A stretch of DNA of 64,000 nucleotides from Indolivaga alginatilytica (GCF_003201355.1 NZ_QICL01000018.1:1-64000); one strand, 5' to 3'; numbered from the stretch's first letter, positions 16,043 through 25,338 are shown. Program-made: numbers and translations. The notes: a model not told the origin generated them from the sequence alone.

Positions 16043-16768
16043 TTAATTCAGTTGAAAAATATCTTTCAACTCCATAAAATCAGTAATCACAATATCTGCC
16101 GTTGCATTTTCATCGTCATCGCCCCACCCCGGACCCTTTAGCCAGATAGTCTGACATCCGTTTTTAGATGCAGGTACAATATCTTTTGCATGAGAATCTC
16201 CTATCACGACAATAGAAGAAGCAGGAAGGTTTAACTTATCCACACCTAAACCAAAAATAGCAGGATCGGGTTTTCTGACACCAACAACAGCCGATTCAAT
16301 AATATCATCAAAGAACTCTAATAGACCGAAATCTCCCAATACAGCTTGTACATTTCCATAGAAATTAGACACAAGCACCATAGGGTAACGATCACGTAAA
16401 GCTTTTAGAATCACCTTTTCTTTACTTATGATCTCTTTAGCAAAGTTATAACATTGCTTTGAAATAACAAGAGAATAGCCTGCCGTTTTGTCATTATCGT
16501 CTAACATTTTTTGTTCTTTCAGATAACCAATCTGGAGGTCGGTCTTTATTTTCAATAAATCGTAGAAGTTATGATCCGGTTGTACATCAGGATGTGTAGC
16601 CAAATAACGTTCGCCATATACATATGCTTCACGAAAGGCTTCTTTAGTTACAGGTACATTTACATCCTGATAAGCATCCCATAAGACCTCAGCCCAATGT
16701 GCTCCGTTACTGTCTATCGTACCCCCGTAATCAAAAATAATACCTTTAACGGTACTCAAATCAAACAT
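16043..16768 (-). CDS. HAD-superfamily hydrolase of the inositol cluster
   Basis: A 241-residue HAD protein. Motif I is IIFDYGGTIDS near residue 10, motif II is 'MVLVSNFYGN', the lysine motif is 'VVGVRKPDP' and motif IV is 'VIGDSHAKDIVPA'. The usual second Asp of DxDGT is Gly here (DYGGT), as in several HAD phosphatase groups. The cap is a helical insert (residues about 20-95). It lies between ino1 and the CDP-alcohol transferase gene on the same strand. A phosphatase acting on an inositol-phosphate product, such as a lipid-linked phosphoinositol or inositol-1-phosphate, is the natural inference; the substrate is not shown. Confidence 0.8.
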   Translation of the reverse strand: MFDLSTVKGIIFDYGGTIDSNGAHWAEVLWDAYQDVNVPVTKEAFREAYVYGERYLATHPDVQPDHNFYDLLKIKTDLQIGYLKEQKMLDDNDKTAGYSLVISKQCYNFAKEIISKEKVILKALRDRYPMVLVSNFYGNVQAVLGDFGLLEFFDDIIESAVVGVRKPDPAIFGLGVDKLNLPASSIVVIGDSHAKDIVPASKNGCQTIWLKGPGWGDDDENATADIVITDFMELKDIFQLN

Positions 16769-17074
16769 ATATTCGGTTTATTTTAATTATTTAATGGCAA
16801 TCAAAAGTTACAAAAAGTAAACAAATTAAGTAACAAAAGTAATCGGTAAACGATTAATAAATGTCACTTTTGTGTATTTTTTAAATCTCTAAAAATCAAA
16901 CAATAACATTCTAAAAAGTGACAAAGGTGACAAAAGTAACACTTTTTTTACGACTTTTATTTTTCCTTGTTTACTGTTTACTTTTCATCGTTCTTATAAC
17001 GATTAACCGGTCACATAGACGCATTGCATACGCCCCTACTACACCCCGTTTACCGATAGATAAACTGATTGGTA
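16769..17074. repeat. Repeat-rich gap with GTGACAAAAGTAAC units
   Basis: No gene. It has several AAGTAACAAAAGTAA-like units, ATGTCACTTTTGTG (16861 on) and a hairpin with AAAAAGTG (16913-16920) and CACTTTTT (16940-16947) enclosing GTGACAAAAGTAACA. A similar arrangement occurs at 60,050-60,115. On the right is a short GCCCCTAC motif like that of the 18,951 repeat. Confidence 0.5.
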
Positions 17075-17992
17075 TTAATCGTATTTATGCTCTGCAATCT
17101 CTTTTGTAAATGTTTCACACATTTTCTCGTGTGCAAACACCATGTACACCAGTATAATATTCAGGACTATAAGCTCAAAGACAAAATAAAGCCAAGGCTC
17201 CTTAATAAGCATAGCAACAAATAAAGCTATTGCACGAGTATTAAAAGACAAGATATTAGTCCACTTCATCAAAGGTAAGCTTTTTTCCCTGAAATCTACC
17301 CTGAACTGTTCAGGAGCAGTCTCACCGTATCTGCTTCTCAGAAGTTTAAACAGAGTTTGGAAATTACCCGACCAGCTTTCCTGTCCTTTTGTGTAGTTAG
17401 TATAGAAAGTAAGAACTAATTTCTCCCAAAAATTAGATTTCCAAGTTAGGGCAGCATTTTTTAGATTTAGCTCATTCGTATTATCCAACTCACTACCCGA
17501 TTTTCCTTTCAAAAACAATAAATGTATATTGCGGTAGTAATCTGCCATGGAAGCCTGTTTACTATGAAAAAAGCCTGTAATAATAGCCAGAACCCATATA
17601 CTCCAACCCCATACCGGGAAAAGACGCATACAAATAGCAATATAAATGGAGGCAAACCACAGATTACCTGCAAAGCCATCCAACACCCTGCCTAAAGCAG
17701 AAAACTGTTTGGTCATGCGAGCCAATTGTCCATCGGCACTATCATATGAATTAGCCCATACCAAAAGAAATATACCTAAAATAGTAATCCACAGATTATC
17801 AAAATAGAAACAAATACCCGAACCCACTCCAATAAAAATACTGGCAATAGTTACAGCATTGGGAGTTATACCTAATTTTTGAAAAAGTAAAGCCCATCTA
17901 TAACCTATGGGACGATAAAAATAAATATCGATAAACTCTTCTGTATCTGACGATTTCAACGTAGATTCCAAAGATGGTTTATTTTGTTGCAT
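17075..17992 (-). CDS. CDP-alcohol phosphotransferase family membrane protein
   Basis: A 305-residue integral membrane protein with several hydrophobic helices. The family motif is present at about residues 84-109: DSADGQLAR, eight residues, then GRVLD. The last Asp of the canonical pattern (D-x2-D-G-x2-A-R-x8-G-x3-D-x3-D) is replaced: the sequence reads LDGFAGN. These enzymes move a phosphoalcohol from a CDP donor. In an inositol cluster the product could be a phosphoinositol lipid (using CDP-diacylglycerol or CDP-inositol). 13 bp separate it from the ATP-grasp gene. The altered motif makes activity uncertain. Confidence 0.85.
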   Translation of the reverse strand: MQQNKPSLESTLKSSDTEEFIDIYFYRPIGYRWALLFQKLGITPNAVTIASIFIGVGSGICFYFDNLWITILGIFLLVWANSYDSADGQLARMTKQFSALGRVLDGFAGNLWFASIYIAICMRLFPVWGWSIWVLAIITGFFHSKQASMADYYRNIHLLFLKGKSGSELDNTNELNLKNAALTWKSNFWEKLVLTFYTNYTKGQESWSGNFQTLFKLLRSRYGETAPEQFRVDFREKSLPLMKWTNILSFNTRAIALFVAMLIKEPWLYFVFELIVLNIILVYMVFAHEKMCETFTKEIAEHKYD

Positions 17993-18005
17993 TGATGTGT
18001 AATTT

Positions 18006-18872
18006 TCAGTTAAGATTTTTTTGAATGTGCTTATCTATACATTCTGCAATTTTAGGTGCAGCTTGTTCACGGCAAGGAGCAAAACTTGGCCAATCATTAA
18101 AATCAATAATTTTAAATGATCCGTCTTTTGCAACGACACAGTCACCTCCATATATTTTTATATTCAGAATTTCTCCGGCTTTATCACAAGCCTCTTTCAA
18201 AGCTTCTACTGAAAAAGCATATTGATTGGCAGCTCCGTTTATTTCCTCTAAACCAAATTTGCTATGGCTCAAATCAAAAGGATAGAAATGATAGAAAAAA
18301 TCAGTATCAGCTACTCCATAAAATTTCACAAGATCACCAACAAGATGCTCATTTATAACAGCATTAGGAATTCCTCTGAACGCAAATTCCTTTAAAATTT
18401 CCTTCGCTTCAGCTATACTTCTCGCAAAAGTAACATCTTCTCGGTGTATAGCATGAAAATCGCCCCGCTTGATCCAGTAAGCATTCGCTTCCATTTGTTC
18501 CAACAATTGCGTCGGATCATCGTTACAGTCTATAATAATACTCTCAGGGTGAGGGATATTATTATCTATAAGCAAACTGGTCATTTTTCCTCTGGTACAA
18601 TTTTCGATACCATAAGCCGAATTAATGACAACCGAGCCATTATCTTCCAGATGCTTTAACCTTTTAATCGTGCTCTTATCGCGGGCCATATCAAAAATAA
18701 ATTTATCCTTGATATCACTTAAAACAAATTCCGACTCTGTATAATCTTGTACGTCGTAGCCCATTTCTCTCAGACATTGTGCTGTCATGTTATAGATGGT
18801 ACCGTCGTTTCCAATATGGTTGGGCGAGTATTTGGTTTGTCGCTTTATCCCAGTTAGTTTTCCTTTAGACAT
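18006..18872 (-). CDS. ATP-grasp-like protein of the inositol cluster
   Basis: A 288-residue soluble protein. Residues about 95-140 hold a nucleotide-binding lysine region ('YWIKRGDFHAIHREDV'), residues 175-215 a second strand-loop ('NAVINEHLVGDLVKFYGV'), and the end has 'YGGDCVVAKDGSFKIIDFND' with an Asp/Asn pair typical of metal-binding in ATP-grasp enzymes such as RimK or inositol-phosphate kinases. It probably activates a carboxylate or phosphorylates a hydroxyl. The genomic setting suggests an inositol or inositol-lipid substrate, but nothing in the sequence fixes it. Confidence 0.65.
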   Translation of the reverse strand: MSKGKLTGIKRQTKYSPNHIGNDGTIYNMTAQCLREMGYDVQDYTESEFVLSDIKDKFIFDMARDKSTIKRLKHLEDNGSVVINSAYGIENCTRGKMTSLLIDNNIPHPESIIIDCNDDPTQLLEQMEANAYWIKRGDFHAIHREDVTFARSIAEAKEILKEFAFRGIPNAVINEHLVGDLVKFYGVADTDFFYHFYPFDLSHSKFGLEEINGAANQYAFSVEALKEACDKAGEILNIKIYGGDCVVAKDGSFKIIDFNDWPSFAPCREQAAPKIAECIDKHIQKNLN

Positions 18873-18950
18873 GATTATTTATAATATAATTGCTCTACTT
18901 CTTGATTTTCGGTTTATGGGAAGGCTGCAAAAAATGCATTACCCTCAATC

Positions 18951-19008
18951 TGTAGGGGCAGACCTATGTGTCTGTCCTAACTGGCGAACACATAGGTTCG
19001 CCCCTACA
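18951..19008. repeat. Inverted repeat with GTAGGGGC arms
   Basis: TGTAGGGGCAGACCTATGTG and its near-complement (CACATAGGTTCGCCCCTACA) form a long imperfect inverted repeat in the gap upstream of the ATP-grasp gene. A half copy with GGGCGAACACATC and GCCCCTACA lies at 22728-22754. It looks like a dispersed REP-like or MITE-like element. Confidence 0.7.
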
Positions 19009-19021
19009 ACAAAGCAACAAA

Positions 19022-19036
19022 CAGGTCTGAGACCTT
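19022..19036. repeat. Short palindromic repeat, copy 2
   Basis: AGGTC-TGA-GACCT overlaps the TAA stop of the nucleotidyltransferase gene. Confidence 0.75.
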
Positions 19037-19730
19037 AATTCCTTAGAAAGGCTTCTGCTTTCACAATATCTTCTGCATGATCAACATCTACAATCTTAGG
19101 AAATGGATATGCTTTGAGGCACAGTCCATCAGCCACAAGTTGACGCTGAAAATTACGCATGCGTGATTGTCCCGAAGACAAACAGTTTTCGAGTGTATCT
19201 ATCGCTTTAGGTGTAAGGCCATAGATACCTCCTGAAATATACTTACATGAATCCGAATTATCCAGAAAACCTGTAATTTGCATAGCTTCATTCACATCTA
19301 CATAAAGAGGCTTTTCATCATCAATATAATCCGTAACAGCCATCATTCCATCCGATTCCGAATCTGCGATGAAAGCCTTAATATATTGTTCGAAATCTTC
19401 TTCTTTAAATATAGTATCAACAGTAGTCAAACAAAACTTACCAGTGCGCAAAAACTCTCTCAATTCGAAGAAACTATGCATCGAACTGGGAGTAGATTTA
19501 ATTACAATATTTAATGGAATATCCAGCTTTATTTGCTTTACATACTCTTGCACAGCCTTCATCTCCTCATTTACAATGATGCTAATAGAATCAGCTTGGT
19601 TTTTCGCAAAAATATCGATCAGGCGACGGATCATCTCCACGCCATTTAATTTTACAAGAGGCTTTGGTAATGTAACCCCTTCTTGTGCCAACCTCGAACC
19701 TTCTCCGGCGGCTATTATTGCATAATTCAT
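19035..19730 (-). CDS. Sugar-nucleotide-type nucleotidyltransferase of the inositol cluster
   Basis: A 231-residue protein with the nucleotidyltransferase signature at the start: IIAAGEGSRLAQEGVTLPKP, containing the G-x-G-x-R loop and the catalytic Lys in 'LPKPLVKL'. A metal-binding Asp is likely in 'CLTTVDTIF'. Family members join an NTP to a phosphorylated sugar or alcohol. With ino1, a CDP-alcohol transferase and an ATP-grasp gene next door, CTP:inositol-1-phosphate cytidylyltransferase activity is a reasonable inference, as in IPCT enzymes. The stop codon is embedded in a palindromic repeat. Confidence 0.75.
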   Translation of the reverse strand: MNYAIIAAGEGSRLAQEGVTLPKPLVKLNGVEMIRRLIDIFAKNQADSISIIVNEEMKAVQEYVKQIKLDIPLNIVIKSTPSSMHSFFELREFLRTGKFCLTTVDTIFKEEDFEQYIKAFIADSESDGMMAVTDYIDDEKPLYVDVNEAMQITGFLDNSDSCKYISGGIYGLTPKAIDTLENCLSSGQSRMRNFQRQLVADGLCLKAYPFPKIVDVDHAEDIVKAEAFLRN

Positions 19731-19816
19731 CTTATCTTATTCTTAGTAATATAATATTTATTACTTTGTCCGTTACAATAACTCATTACTGTCATTACAC
19801 TTATCAAAGCTACAAA

Positions 19817-19831
19817 AAGATCTCCGACCTT
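19817..19831. repeat. Short palindromic repeat, copy 3
   Basis: AAGATC-TCC-GACCTT, reading into the pdxA stop codon. One arm differs from consensus, yet pairing is kept by G-U in the minus-strand RNA. Confidence 0.7.
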
Positions 19832-20922
19832 TAATCTTCAGAAACCTCTTTAGTTAAGTCTAAGACTTCATTATCTCCACCTTTTTCGTAATACATTTTT
19901 CTCAATGGATTAGCGTGAGCTTTATCGTACTCAATACGGTTACGTCGGGTATCTATTGCCAGATAAATAGCCTGACGGAACGAATCTTCCGATGCTTCAT
20001 TTTTTCCTGCAATATTATAAGCCGTACCATGAGCGGGCGATGTACGCACAATTGGTAAACCTGCTGTAAAGTTAACGCCTTCTTCCATCGCTAACGTTTT
20101 GAAAGGAGCTAAACCTTGGTCGTGGTACATAGCCAATATACCATCGAAAGACTTAAATCGCCCTGATCCAAAAAAGCCATCGGCAGCATAGGGACCAAAG
20201 CATAAAACGCCACTCTCTTCCATTTCACGCAGAGCAGGAATAATAATGTCGTTTTCTTCTGTTCCTAACAACCCGTTTTCTCCTGCATGAGGATTCAGAG
20301 AGAGCACTGCTATACGGGGTTTATCTATATTAAAGTCACGAAGCAGCGATTTATTAAATATACCGATCGTTTCCTTTACTTTGTCTTTAGTAATATTTTC
20401 GGCAACCTTTCCTAAAGGTACATGCCCGGTAACAAGAGCAACTCTTAAGTCATCTTTAGCAAGAATCATTAATGATTTAGATGTATCCTGTCCGAACTTT
20501 TGCTCCAGATACTCTGTATGACCGGGAAAATGAAAGGCATCTTGTTGTATATTATCTTTATTGATAGGTGCTGTAACCAATACATCAATCAATCCGGCAG
20601 CCAGATCGGCTGTAGCCCTTTCCAATGCACTTAGCGAGGCATCGCCTGCTGCTTTGGTTGACTTTCCGAGTTCGACCTTGATGTCATCGGGAATACAATT
20701 AATAACATTCACTTTATTCACCTCTGCTTCATTCGCTTCCTGAATCAGGTTGAAAGTAACAGGAGGCAATTCTAAAGCTTTGCGATGATAGGCTGCAACT
20801 TTTGTAGATCCGTATATCACAGGAATGCATAATTCTGCAATGCGGATATCACCAAACGTCTTAAGTATGACCTCATAGCCAATACCGTTAATGTCACCGT
20901 GTGTAATTCCTACTTTTATCAT
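19831..20922 (-). CDS. pdxA: 4-hydroxythreonine-4-phosphate dehydrogenase
   Basis: 363 residues, the usual length. It oxidises 4-phosphohydroxy-L-threonine with NAD in the DXP-dependent pyridoxal-phosphate pathway. Visible signatures are the N-terminal GITHGDINGIGYEVIL, the substrate and metal region 'FPGHTEYL' and 'LVTGHVPL', 'SLNPHAGENG', and 'AMYHDQGLAPFKTL', which carry the metal-binding histidines. It is first in line before the nucleotidyltransferase gene (100 bp gap), so it may share a transcript with the inositol cluster. pdxJ lies elsewhere in the window at 52964-53677. Confidence 0.97.
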   Translation of the reverse strand: MIKVGITHGDINGIGYEVILKTFGDIRIAELCIPVIYGSTKVAAYHRKALELPPVTFNLIQEANEAEVNKVNVINCIPDDIKVELGKSTKAAGDASLSALERATADLAAGLIDVLVTAPINKDNIQQDAFHFPGHTEYLEQKFGQDTSKSLMILAKDDLRVALVTGHVPLGKVAENITKDKVKETIGIFNKSLLRDFNIDKPRIAVLSLNPHAGENGLLGTEENDIIIPALREMEESGVLCFGPYAADGFFGSGRFKSFDGILAMYHDQGLAPFKTLAMEEGVNFTAGLPIVRTSPAHGTAYNIAGKNEASEDSFRQAIYLAIDTRRNRIEYDKAHANPLRKMYYEKGGDNEVLDLTKEVSED

Positions 20923-20966
20923 TATATATTAGTTTTTCTAAGTAATCTATTTATCAATTATCAAGT

Positions 20967-21623
20967 CTACTTTACCACCTTTTCCCATTGATGAGCCAAT
21001 TGCTCGGCATAATCGGTAAATGTATTCACCGCATCAAATTTATGAATAGTATATTCGGGTTGGCCTTTTACTTTCGAAATGTCAATTGGCGAATAACCAT
21101 CGTGAGCGAAAAAGAATATCTCTTTTGTTTTATTATTATAGAAAGTTGTATTACCATTTGCCTCAAGAGCAAAGGTTACTAGATCATTTATATCTAAAGG
21201 CTCAATACCTTCCGACTTACATGCCGCAAGATAGTTCCCTTCCCAGCCGCCCATACCGATAACAGCATCTTTTAATGTAAAAGTATGCTCGTTGTTAGTC
21301 AGAAATGTATCTATATTCCGATGATCTCCAATCCAATACTGAACTATAGTGCCCACATTCTTAGAAAGCAAAGCATGTTCATGTATAATGTTACGTCCAC
21401 GGGGTACACAATGCTCCATGTGGCATAACCATCCGGAGGTATTGCCATGTTTATCCGTCCAAACATATTGACGAAAAACCTGATTGTTATTTATTGTAAA
21501 ATCAATCCAGCTGGCTTTCGACAAAAGTTTATTTAATGATGGAAATGTAGTTTGAAATTCTTTATCAAACGAGCTTTTTCCATCAGAAATAGTTGTAAAA
21601 TTTATATGTGGTTGTTTACTCAT
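20967..21623 (-). CDS. SUKH-like protein of unknown function
   Basis: A 218-residue soluble protein. The C-terminal half has the pattern seen in SUKH/SMI1-KNR4 proteins: 'DLVTFALEANGNTTFYNNKTKEIFFFAHDGYSPID' followed by a helix-rich 'AVNTFTDYAEQLAHQWEKV'. (The quoted pieces are consecutive only in part.) No signal peptide. SUKH proteins are often immunity or regulatory proteins, but this one sits between pdxA and rlmN with no toxin gene nearby. It stops 13 bp before the rlmN start on the same strand. Function is unknown. Confidence 0.5.
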   Translation of the reverse strand: MSKQPHINFTTISDGKSSFDKEFQTTFPSLNKLLSKASWIDFTINNNQVFRQYVWTDKHGNTSGWLCHMEHCVPRGRNIIHEHALLSKNVGTIVQYWIGDHRNIDTFLTNNEHTFTLKDAVIGMGGWEGNYLAACKSEGIEPLDINDLVTFALEANGNTTFYNNKTKEIFFFAHDGYSPIDISKVKGQPEYTIHKFDAVNTFTDYAEQLAHQWEKVVK

Positions 21624-21635
21624 AATGACATAATC

Positions 21636-22661
21636 TTACTTCTTACTCTTCTCTGTTGATAGCATTCCGCAAGCAGCAAATATATCTTCACCTCTTGAAG
21701 AACGTATGGTACACATAAGCCCTTTGCGAGTCAGAAAATCTCTAAACTGAACCATTGTTTCGTTAGTAGATGTTACCAAATCGACATTCGGGATAGCATG
21801 GAAGCGAATCAAATTGACCCGGCAGTCCAAGCCGTTTAATATTTTAAACAACTCTCTGGCATGTACCAGTGAATCATTAAAATCTTTAAACATTATATAT
21901 TCAAAAGACAAACGTCTTTGTTTTGACCAATCATATTGTTTCAGCAGATCGAGAACTCCCGATAAAGGGAATGCTTTTTCAGCCGGCATTATGGATAATC
22001 GCTGCTCTTTAATGGGCGTATGTAAACTTACAGCCAAATGAGCATTGCTTTCATCCAAGAAACGTTTCAACTTAGGAGTTACACCTGTAGTAGAAACGGT
22101 AATTCGCTTCGGACTCCATGCAAAACCATAGTCCGAAGTCATTATATCTAATGTTTTCTTTAATTGTTCGTAGTTGTCAAGAGGCTCTCCCATACCCATA
22201 AATACGATATTGGTAAGATCATCCGACTCTTCTATCGAACATACTTGATTTAGAATTTCGTTGGCAGATAAATGTCCGTTAAAGCCTTGCTTTCCTGTCA
22301 TACAGAACAAGCAATTCATCTTACAACCAACTTGAGACGATACACATAAAGTAGCTCTCTCGTCTTCGGGAATCATTACCGATTCGATAAATTTCCCCGC
22401 ATCTGTTTTAAACAGATATTTAACCGTTCCGTCTATCGACCGTTGATCCTCGACTGGTAAAGAACGCCCCACGTCGTATTTTTCCGACAATAGGTTTCTA
22501 TTCGCTAACGATAGATTTGTCATTTCCTCTATCGATAATACTCTTTTTTTATAAAGCCAATCCGCCATCTGTTTAGCAGCAAATTTAGGCAAGCCACACT
22601 CTAATGCAACATCTTTCAGTTCATCTAAAGTAAGTCCCAATAGGTGCTTTTTCTCTGTCAT
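21636..22661 (-). CDS. rlmN: Dual-specificity rRNA/tRNA adenine-C2 methyltransferase
   Basis: 341 residues. It is a radical SAM enzyme that methylates A2503 of 23S rRNA and A37 of some tRNAs. The iron-sulfur motif is CKMNCLFC (C-x3-C-x2-C) at about residues 113-120. 'TNIVFMGMGEPLDNYE' carries the GEP SAM-binding motif, and the C-terminal 'CTIRSSRGEDIFAACGML' contains the Cys used in the methyl-transfer adduct. The N-terminal helical accessory domain (LLGLTLDELKDVALECGLP) is intact. It is a normal chromosomal housekeeping gene. Confidence 0.97.
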   Translation of the reverse strand: MTEKKHLLGLTLDELKDVALECGLPKFAAKQMADWLYKKRVLSIEEMTNLSLANRNLLSEKYDVGRSLPVEDQRSIDGTVKYLFKTDAGKFIESVMIPEDERATLCVSSQVGCKMNCLFCMTGKQGFNGHLSANEILNQVCSIEESDDLTNIVFMGMGEPLDNYEQLKKTLDIMTSDYGFAWSPKRITVSTTGVTPKLKRFLDESNAHLAVSLHTPIKEQRLSIMPAEKAFPLSGVLDLLKQYDWSKQRRLSFEYIMFKDFNDSLVHARELFKILNGLDCRVNLIRFHAIPNVDLVTSTNETMVQFRDFLTRKGLMCTIRSSRGEDIFAACGMLSTEKSKK

Positions 22662-22727
22662 TCTGTACTCTTAAGTAATTTAGTATTTCTATTTGCAGGG
22701 ACAAAATTATATATGCTTCCTTAAAAT

Positions 22728-22754
22728 GGGCGAACACATCGATTTGCCCCTACA
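22728..22754. repeat. Half copy of the GTAGGGGC repeat
   Basis: GGGCGAACACATC followed by GCCCCTACA resembles the right arm of the element at 18951-19008. It lies just right of palindrome copy 4. Confidence 0.55.
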
Positions 22755-22767
22755 ATTTAGAAATAAA

Positions 22768-22782
22768 AAGGTCTGCGACCTT
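22768..22782. repeat. Short palindromic repeat, copy 4
   Basis: AAGGTC-TGC-GACCTT, perfect arms, directly abutting and overlapping the pgi stop codon (22782-22784). Confidence 0.75.
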
Positions 22783-24128
22783 TATAATCGTTTTTGTATT
22801 TCTTCGTGGTCTTTTTCAAAACCCGGTTTATTCAATAGTGCAAACATATTCTTTTTATAAGCCTCTACTCCCGGTTGATCGAAAGGATTTACACCTAAGA
22901 TATAACCGCTTATACCACATGCTTTCTCAAAGAAATATATTAATTGACCTAAATAATATTCGCTCAATTCAGGAATTTCGATTTTTATGTTTGGAACACC
23001 TCCGTCAACGTGAGCCAATTGAGTACCAAGTTCCGCCATTTTATTCACGAAATCAACGCGTTTACCCACTAAAAAGTTCAACCCGTCCAAATCTTCTTCA
23101 TCCTTTGGTACAAGAACTGTGTTAGCAGGATTTGCTACCGATAGAACAGTTTCGAAGATAGAACGTTCACCTTCTTGAATCCATTGTCCCATTGAATGAA
23201 GATCGGTTGTGAAATCTACAGCAGCATTAAAGATACCTTTGTTTTCTTTACCTTCACTTTCTCCGTACAATTGTTTCCACCACTCAGCAAAGAAGTGAAG
23301 TTTAGGATTGAAGTTAGCCAAAATTTCTATTTTCTTGCCTTTTTTGTACAATTCATTACGAGTAACTGCGTATTGTTCAGCAAGATTTTTCTCGAATGGA
23401 ACATCAGGAGCTGTATTTTTTTCCATGAAAGCTGCACCTTGTACCAGTTTTTGAATATCGAATCCGGCAACTGCAATAGGAAGCAAACCAACAGGAGTAA
23501 GTACCGAGAAACGGCCTCCTACATTATCAGGAATTACATACATTTTGTAGCCTTCTTTTCTAGCTAATGTATGCAAAGCACCTCTAGCTGCATCAGTGAT
23601 TGCCACGATACGGCTTTTAGCCTCTTCTTTTCCAACTTTTCTTTCCAATTCTCCTTTAAGGATACGGAACGAAAGAGCAGGTTCGGTTGTTGTTCCCGAT
23701 TTAGATATATTGATAATACCGAACGATTTATCAGCCAAATAAGCGATAAGTTCCGATACATAATCTTCTCCGATATTTTGACCGGCATATACTATCACCG
23801 GATTTTTACGATCTTTTTGTAACCAGTCGAAAGAATTTGAAAGTGCTTCAATCACCGATTTTGCACCCAAATAACTACCTCCAATACCAACAACTACTAC
23901 AACTTCACATTTGCTTCTCAATACTTGAGCTGTATCTGCAATATCTTTCAGGTCAGCATCTGTAATAGATGACGGAAGGTTTAACCAACCCAGGAAATCA
24001 CTTCCTTTGCCCGAACCTTTGTGCAAAGTTTCATTGTATTGTTTAGCCAAAGCTGCACCAGCTTGTATGTCTGACTTATTTACAAAAGAAAATACTTTAT
24101 CAACATTTAAACTTATAACTTTTTCCAT
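22782..24128 (-). CDS. pgi: Glucose-6-phosphate isomerase
   Basis: 448 residues from the ATG at 24128 ([17 protein letters not shown]); the longer frame adds 12 residues that do not fit. It interconverts glucose-6-phosphate and fructose-6-phosphate, and supplies the substrate of the inositol synthase further on. SIS-fold phosphate-binding parts are visible: '[20 protein letters not shown]' and '[14 protein letters not shown]'. '[15 protein letters not shown]' and '[17 protein letters not shown]' carry the catalytic region. Length and order agree with the short bacterial PGI class. Confidence 0.97.
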   Translation of the reverse strand: MEKVISLNVDKVFSFVNKSDIQAGAALAKQYNETLHKGSGKGSDFLGWLNLPSSITDADLKDIADTAQVLRSKCEVVVVVGIGGSYLGAKSVIEALSNSFDWLQKDRKNPVIVYAGQNIGEDYVSELIAYLADKSFGIINISKSGTTTEPALSFRILKGELERKVGKEEAKSRIVAITDAARGALHTLARKEGYKMYVIPDNVGGRFSVLTPVGLLPIAVAGFDIQKLVQGAAFMEKNTAPDVPFEKNLAEQYAVTRNELYKKGKKIEILANFNPKLHFFAEWWKQLYGESEGKENKGIFNAAVDFTTDLHSMGQWIQEGERSIFETVLSVANPANTVLVPKDEEDLDGLNFLVGKRVDFVNKMAELGTQLAHVDGGVPNIKIEIPELSEYYLGQLIYFFEKACGISGYILGVNPFDQPGVEAYKKNMFALLNKPGFEKDHEEIQKRL

Positions 24129-24220
24129 CTCTCTAAATTTATTTATCGGTTTACTCGTAACCATTTATTACCCTTTCTTAGCTATAACCAACTTGTCGTT
24201 TCACTTACCAAAGCAATAAA

Positions 24221-24235
24221 AAGGTTTGAGACCTT
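24221..24235. repeat. Short palindromic repeat, copy 5
   Basis: AAGGTT-TGA-GACCTT overlaps the gpsA stop codon. It is preceded by the common flank CAAAGCAATAA. Confidence 0.7.
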
Positions 24236-25232
24236 ATTTTAATATTTCTTCTCTTAAACGTTTTATTTCTATACGTGCCGGAACTTTTTCATATAGGATA
24301 CGATAAACCGTTTCTACAATAGGAATATTAATGCAATAATCAGCATTCATTTCCATTATACATTTAGTTCCGTAATAACCTTCAGCTACCATCTCCATTT
24401 CTATTTGCGCAGCTTTTACCGAATATCCTTTTCCGATCATCGATCCGAATGTTCTATTCCTGCTGAAACTAGAATAGGCAGTTACCAACAAGTCTCCTAT
24501 GTAAGCCGATTCAAATATACGCCGCTTGATAGGAGAAACCACTTCCATGAATCTCTCCATCTCCTGTACTGCATTCGAAACCAATACAGCCTGAAAATTA
24601 TCCCCGTATTTCAATCCATGACATATACCTGCGGCTATAGCATATACATTTTTCAATACCGCAGCTAATTCAATACCACTCACATCTACCGAAGTTGACG
24701 CTTTCACAAAACGATTTGTAAATATACGGGCAACAGCACTAGCTTTAGCCAGATCGGTACACGCAATAGTAGGATATGTCAAACGCTCGAGTGCTATCTC
24801 TTCGGCATGACAAGGACCTGCTACTATGGCAATATTATCTGAAGGTACACCATATTCTTTAGTCAGAAAGTCGGTAACTAACAAATTTTCAGGAGGAATG
24901 ATTCCTTTTATTGCAGATATAATAAACTTGTCGCTTATCGGTGTTTTTAATTTCTCCAAATGAGTTTTTAGAAATGGTGACGGTACAGCAAAAATCAGTG
25001 TATCCGAATTATTTACAACTTCATTGATATCTGAGAAAAAAGAAATTCTGGATAAATTAAATGGTACATTTGATAAATAAGAAGGATTGTGTCCAACTTT
25101 TATAAAATCTTCAATCTGCTCAGGACGACGCATATACCAATTGATATGAGTTTCCTGAGTCAACACTATTTTAGCAAGGGCAGTAGCCCATGTTCCTCCT
25201 CCTATTATAGCTATTCTTCCCGGATAGTTCAT
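24234..25232 (-). CDS. gpsA: Glycerol-3-phosphate dehydrogenase, NAD(P)-dependent
   Basis: 332 residues. It makes sn-glycerol-3-phosphate from dihydroxyacetone phosphate for phospholipid synthesis. The dinucleotide-binding loop is IGGGTWATALAK at residues about 9-20. Other family signatures are 'IISAIKGI', 'VAGPCHAEEIALERLTYP' and the catalytic-lysine region 'ALKNVYAIAAGICHGLKYGDN' (split here in two: ALKNVYAIAAG and ICHGLKYGDN). 'ESAYIGDLLVTAYS' is close to the C-domain motif. Single gene between lysS and pgi. Confidence 0.97.
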   Translation of the reverse strand: MNYPGRIAIIGGGTWATALAKIVLTQETHINWYMRRPEQIEDFIKVGHNPSYLSNVPFNLSRISFFSDINEVVNNSDTLIFAVPSPFLKTHLEKLKTPISDKFIISAIKGIIPPENLLVTDFLTKEYGVPSDNIAIVAGPCHAEEIALERLTYPTIACTDLAKASAVARIFTNRFVKASTSVDVSGIELAAVLKNVYAIAAGICHGLKYGDNFQAVLVSNAVQEMERFMEVVSPIKRRIFESAYIGDLLVTAYSSFSRNRTFGSMIGKGYSVKAAQIEMEMVAEGYYGTKCIMEMNADYCINIPIVETVYRILYEKVPARIEIKRLREEILK

Positions 25233-25338
25233 CGGTCATTATTCAAGTTAAACAATAGAGACTTAATTACAGTAAACAAAATACTTTCCATATTTTAAGT
25301 CATAACTAACTTTGTCAATTACTTTCCAAAGTAAATAA

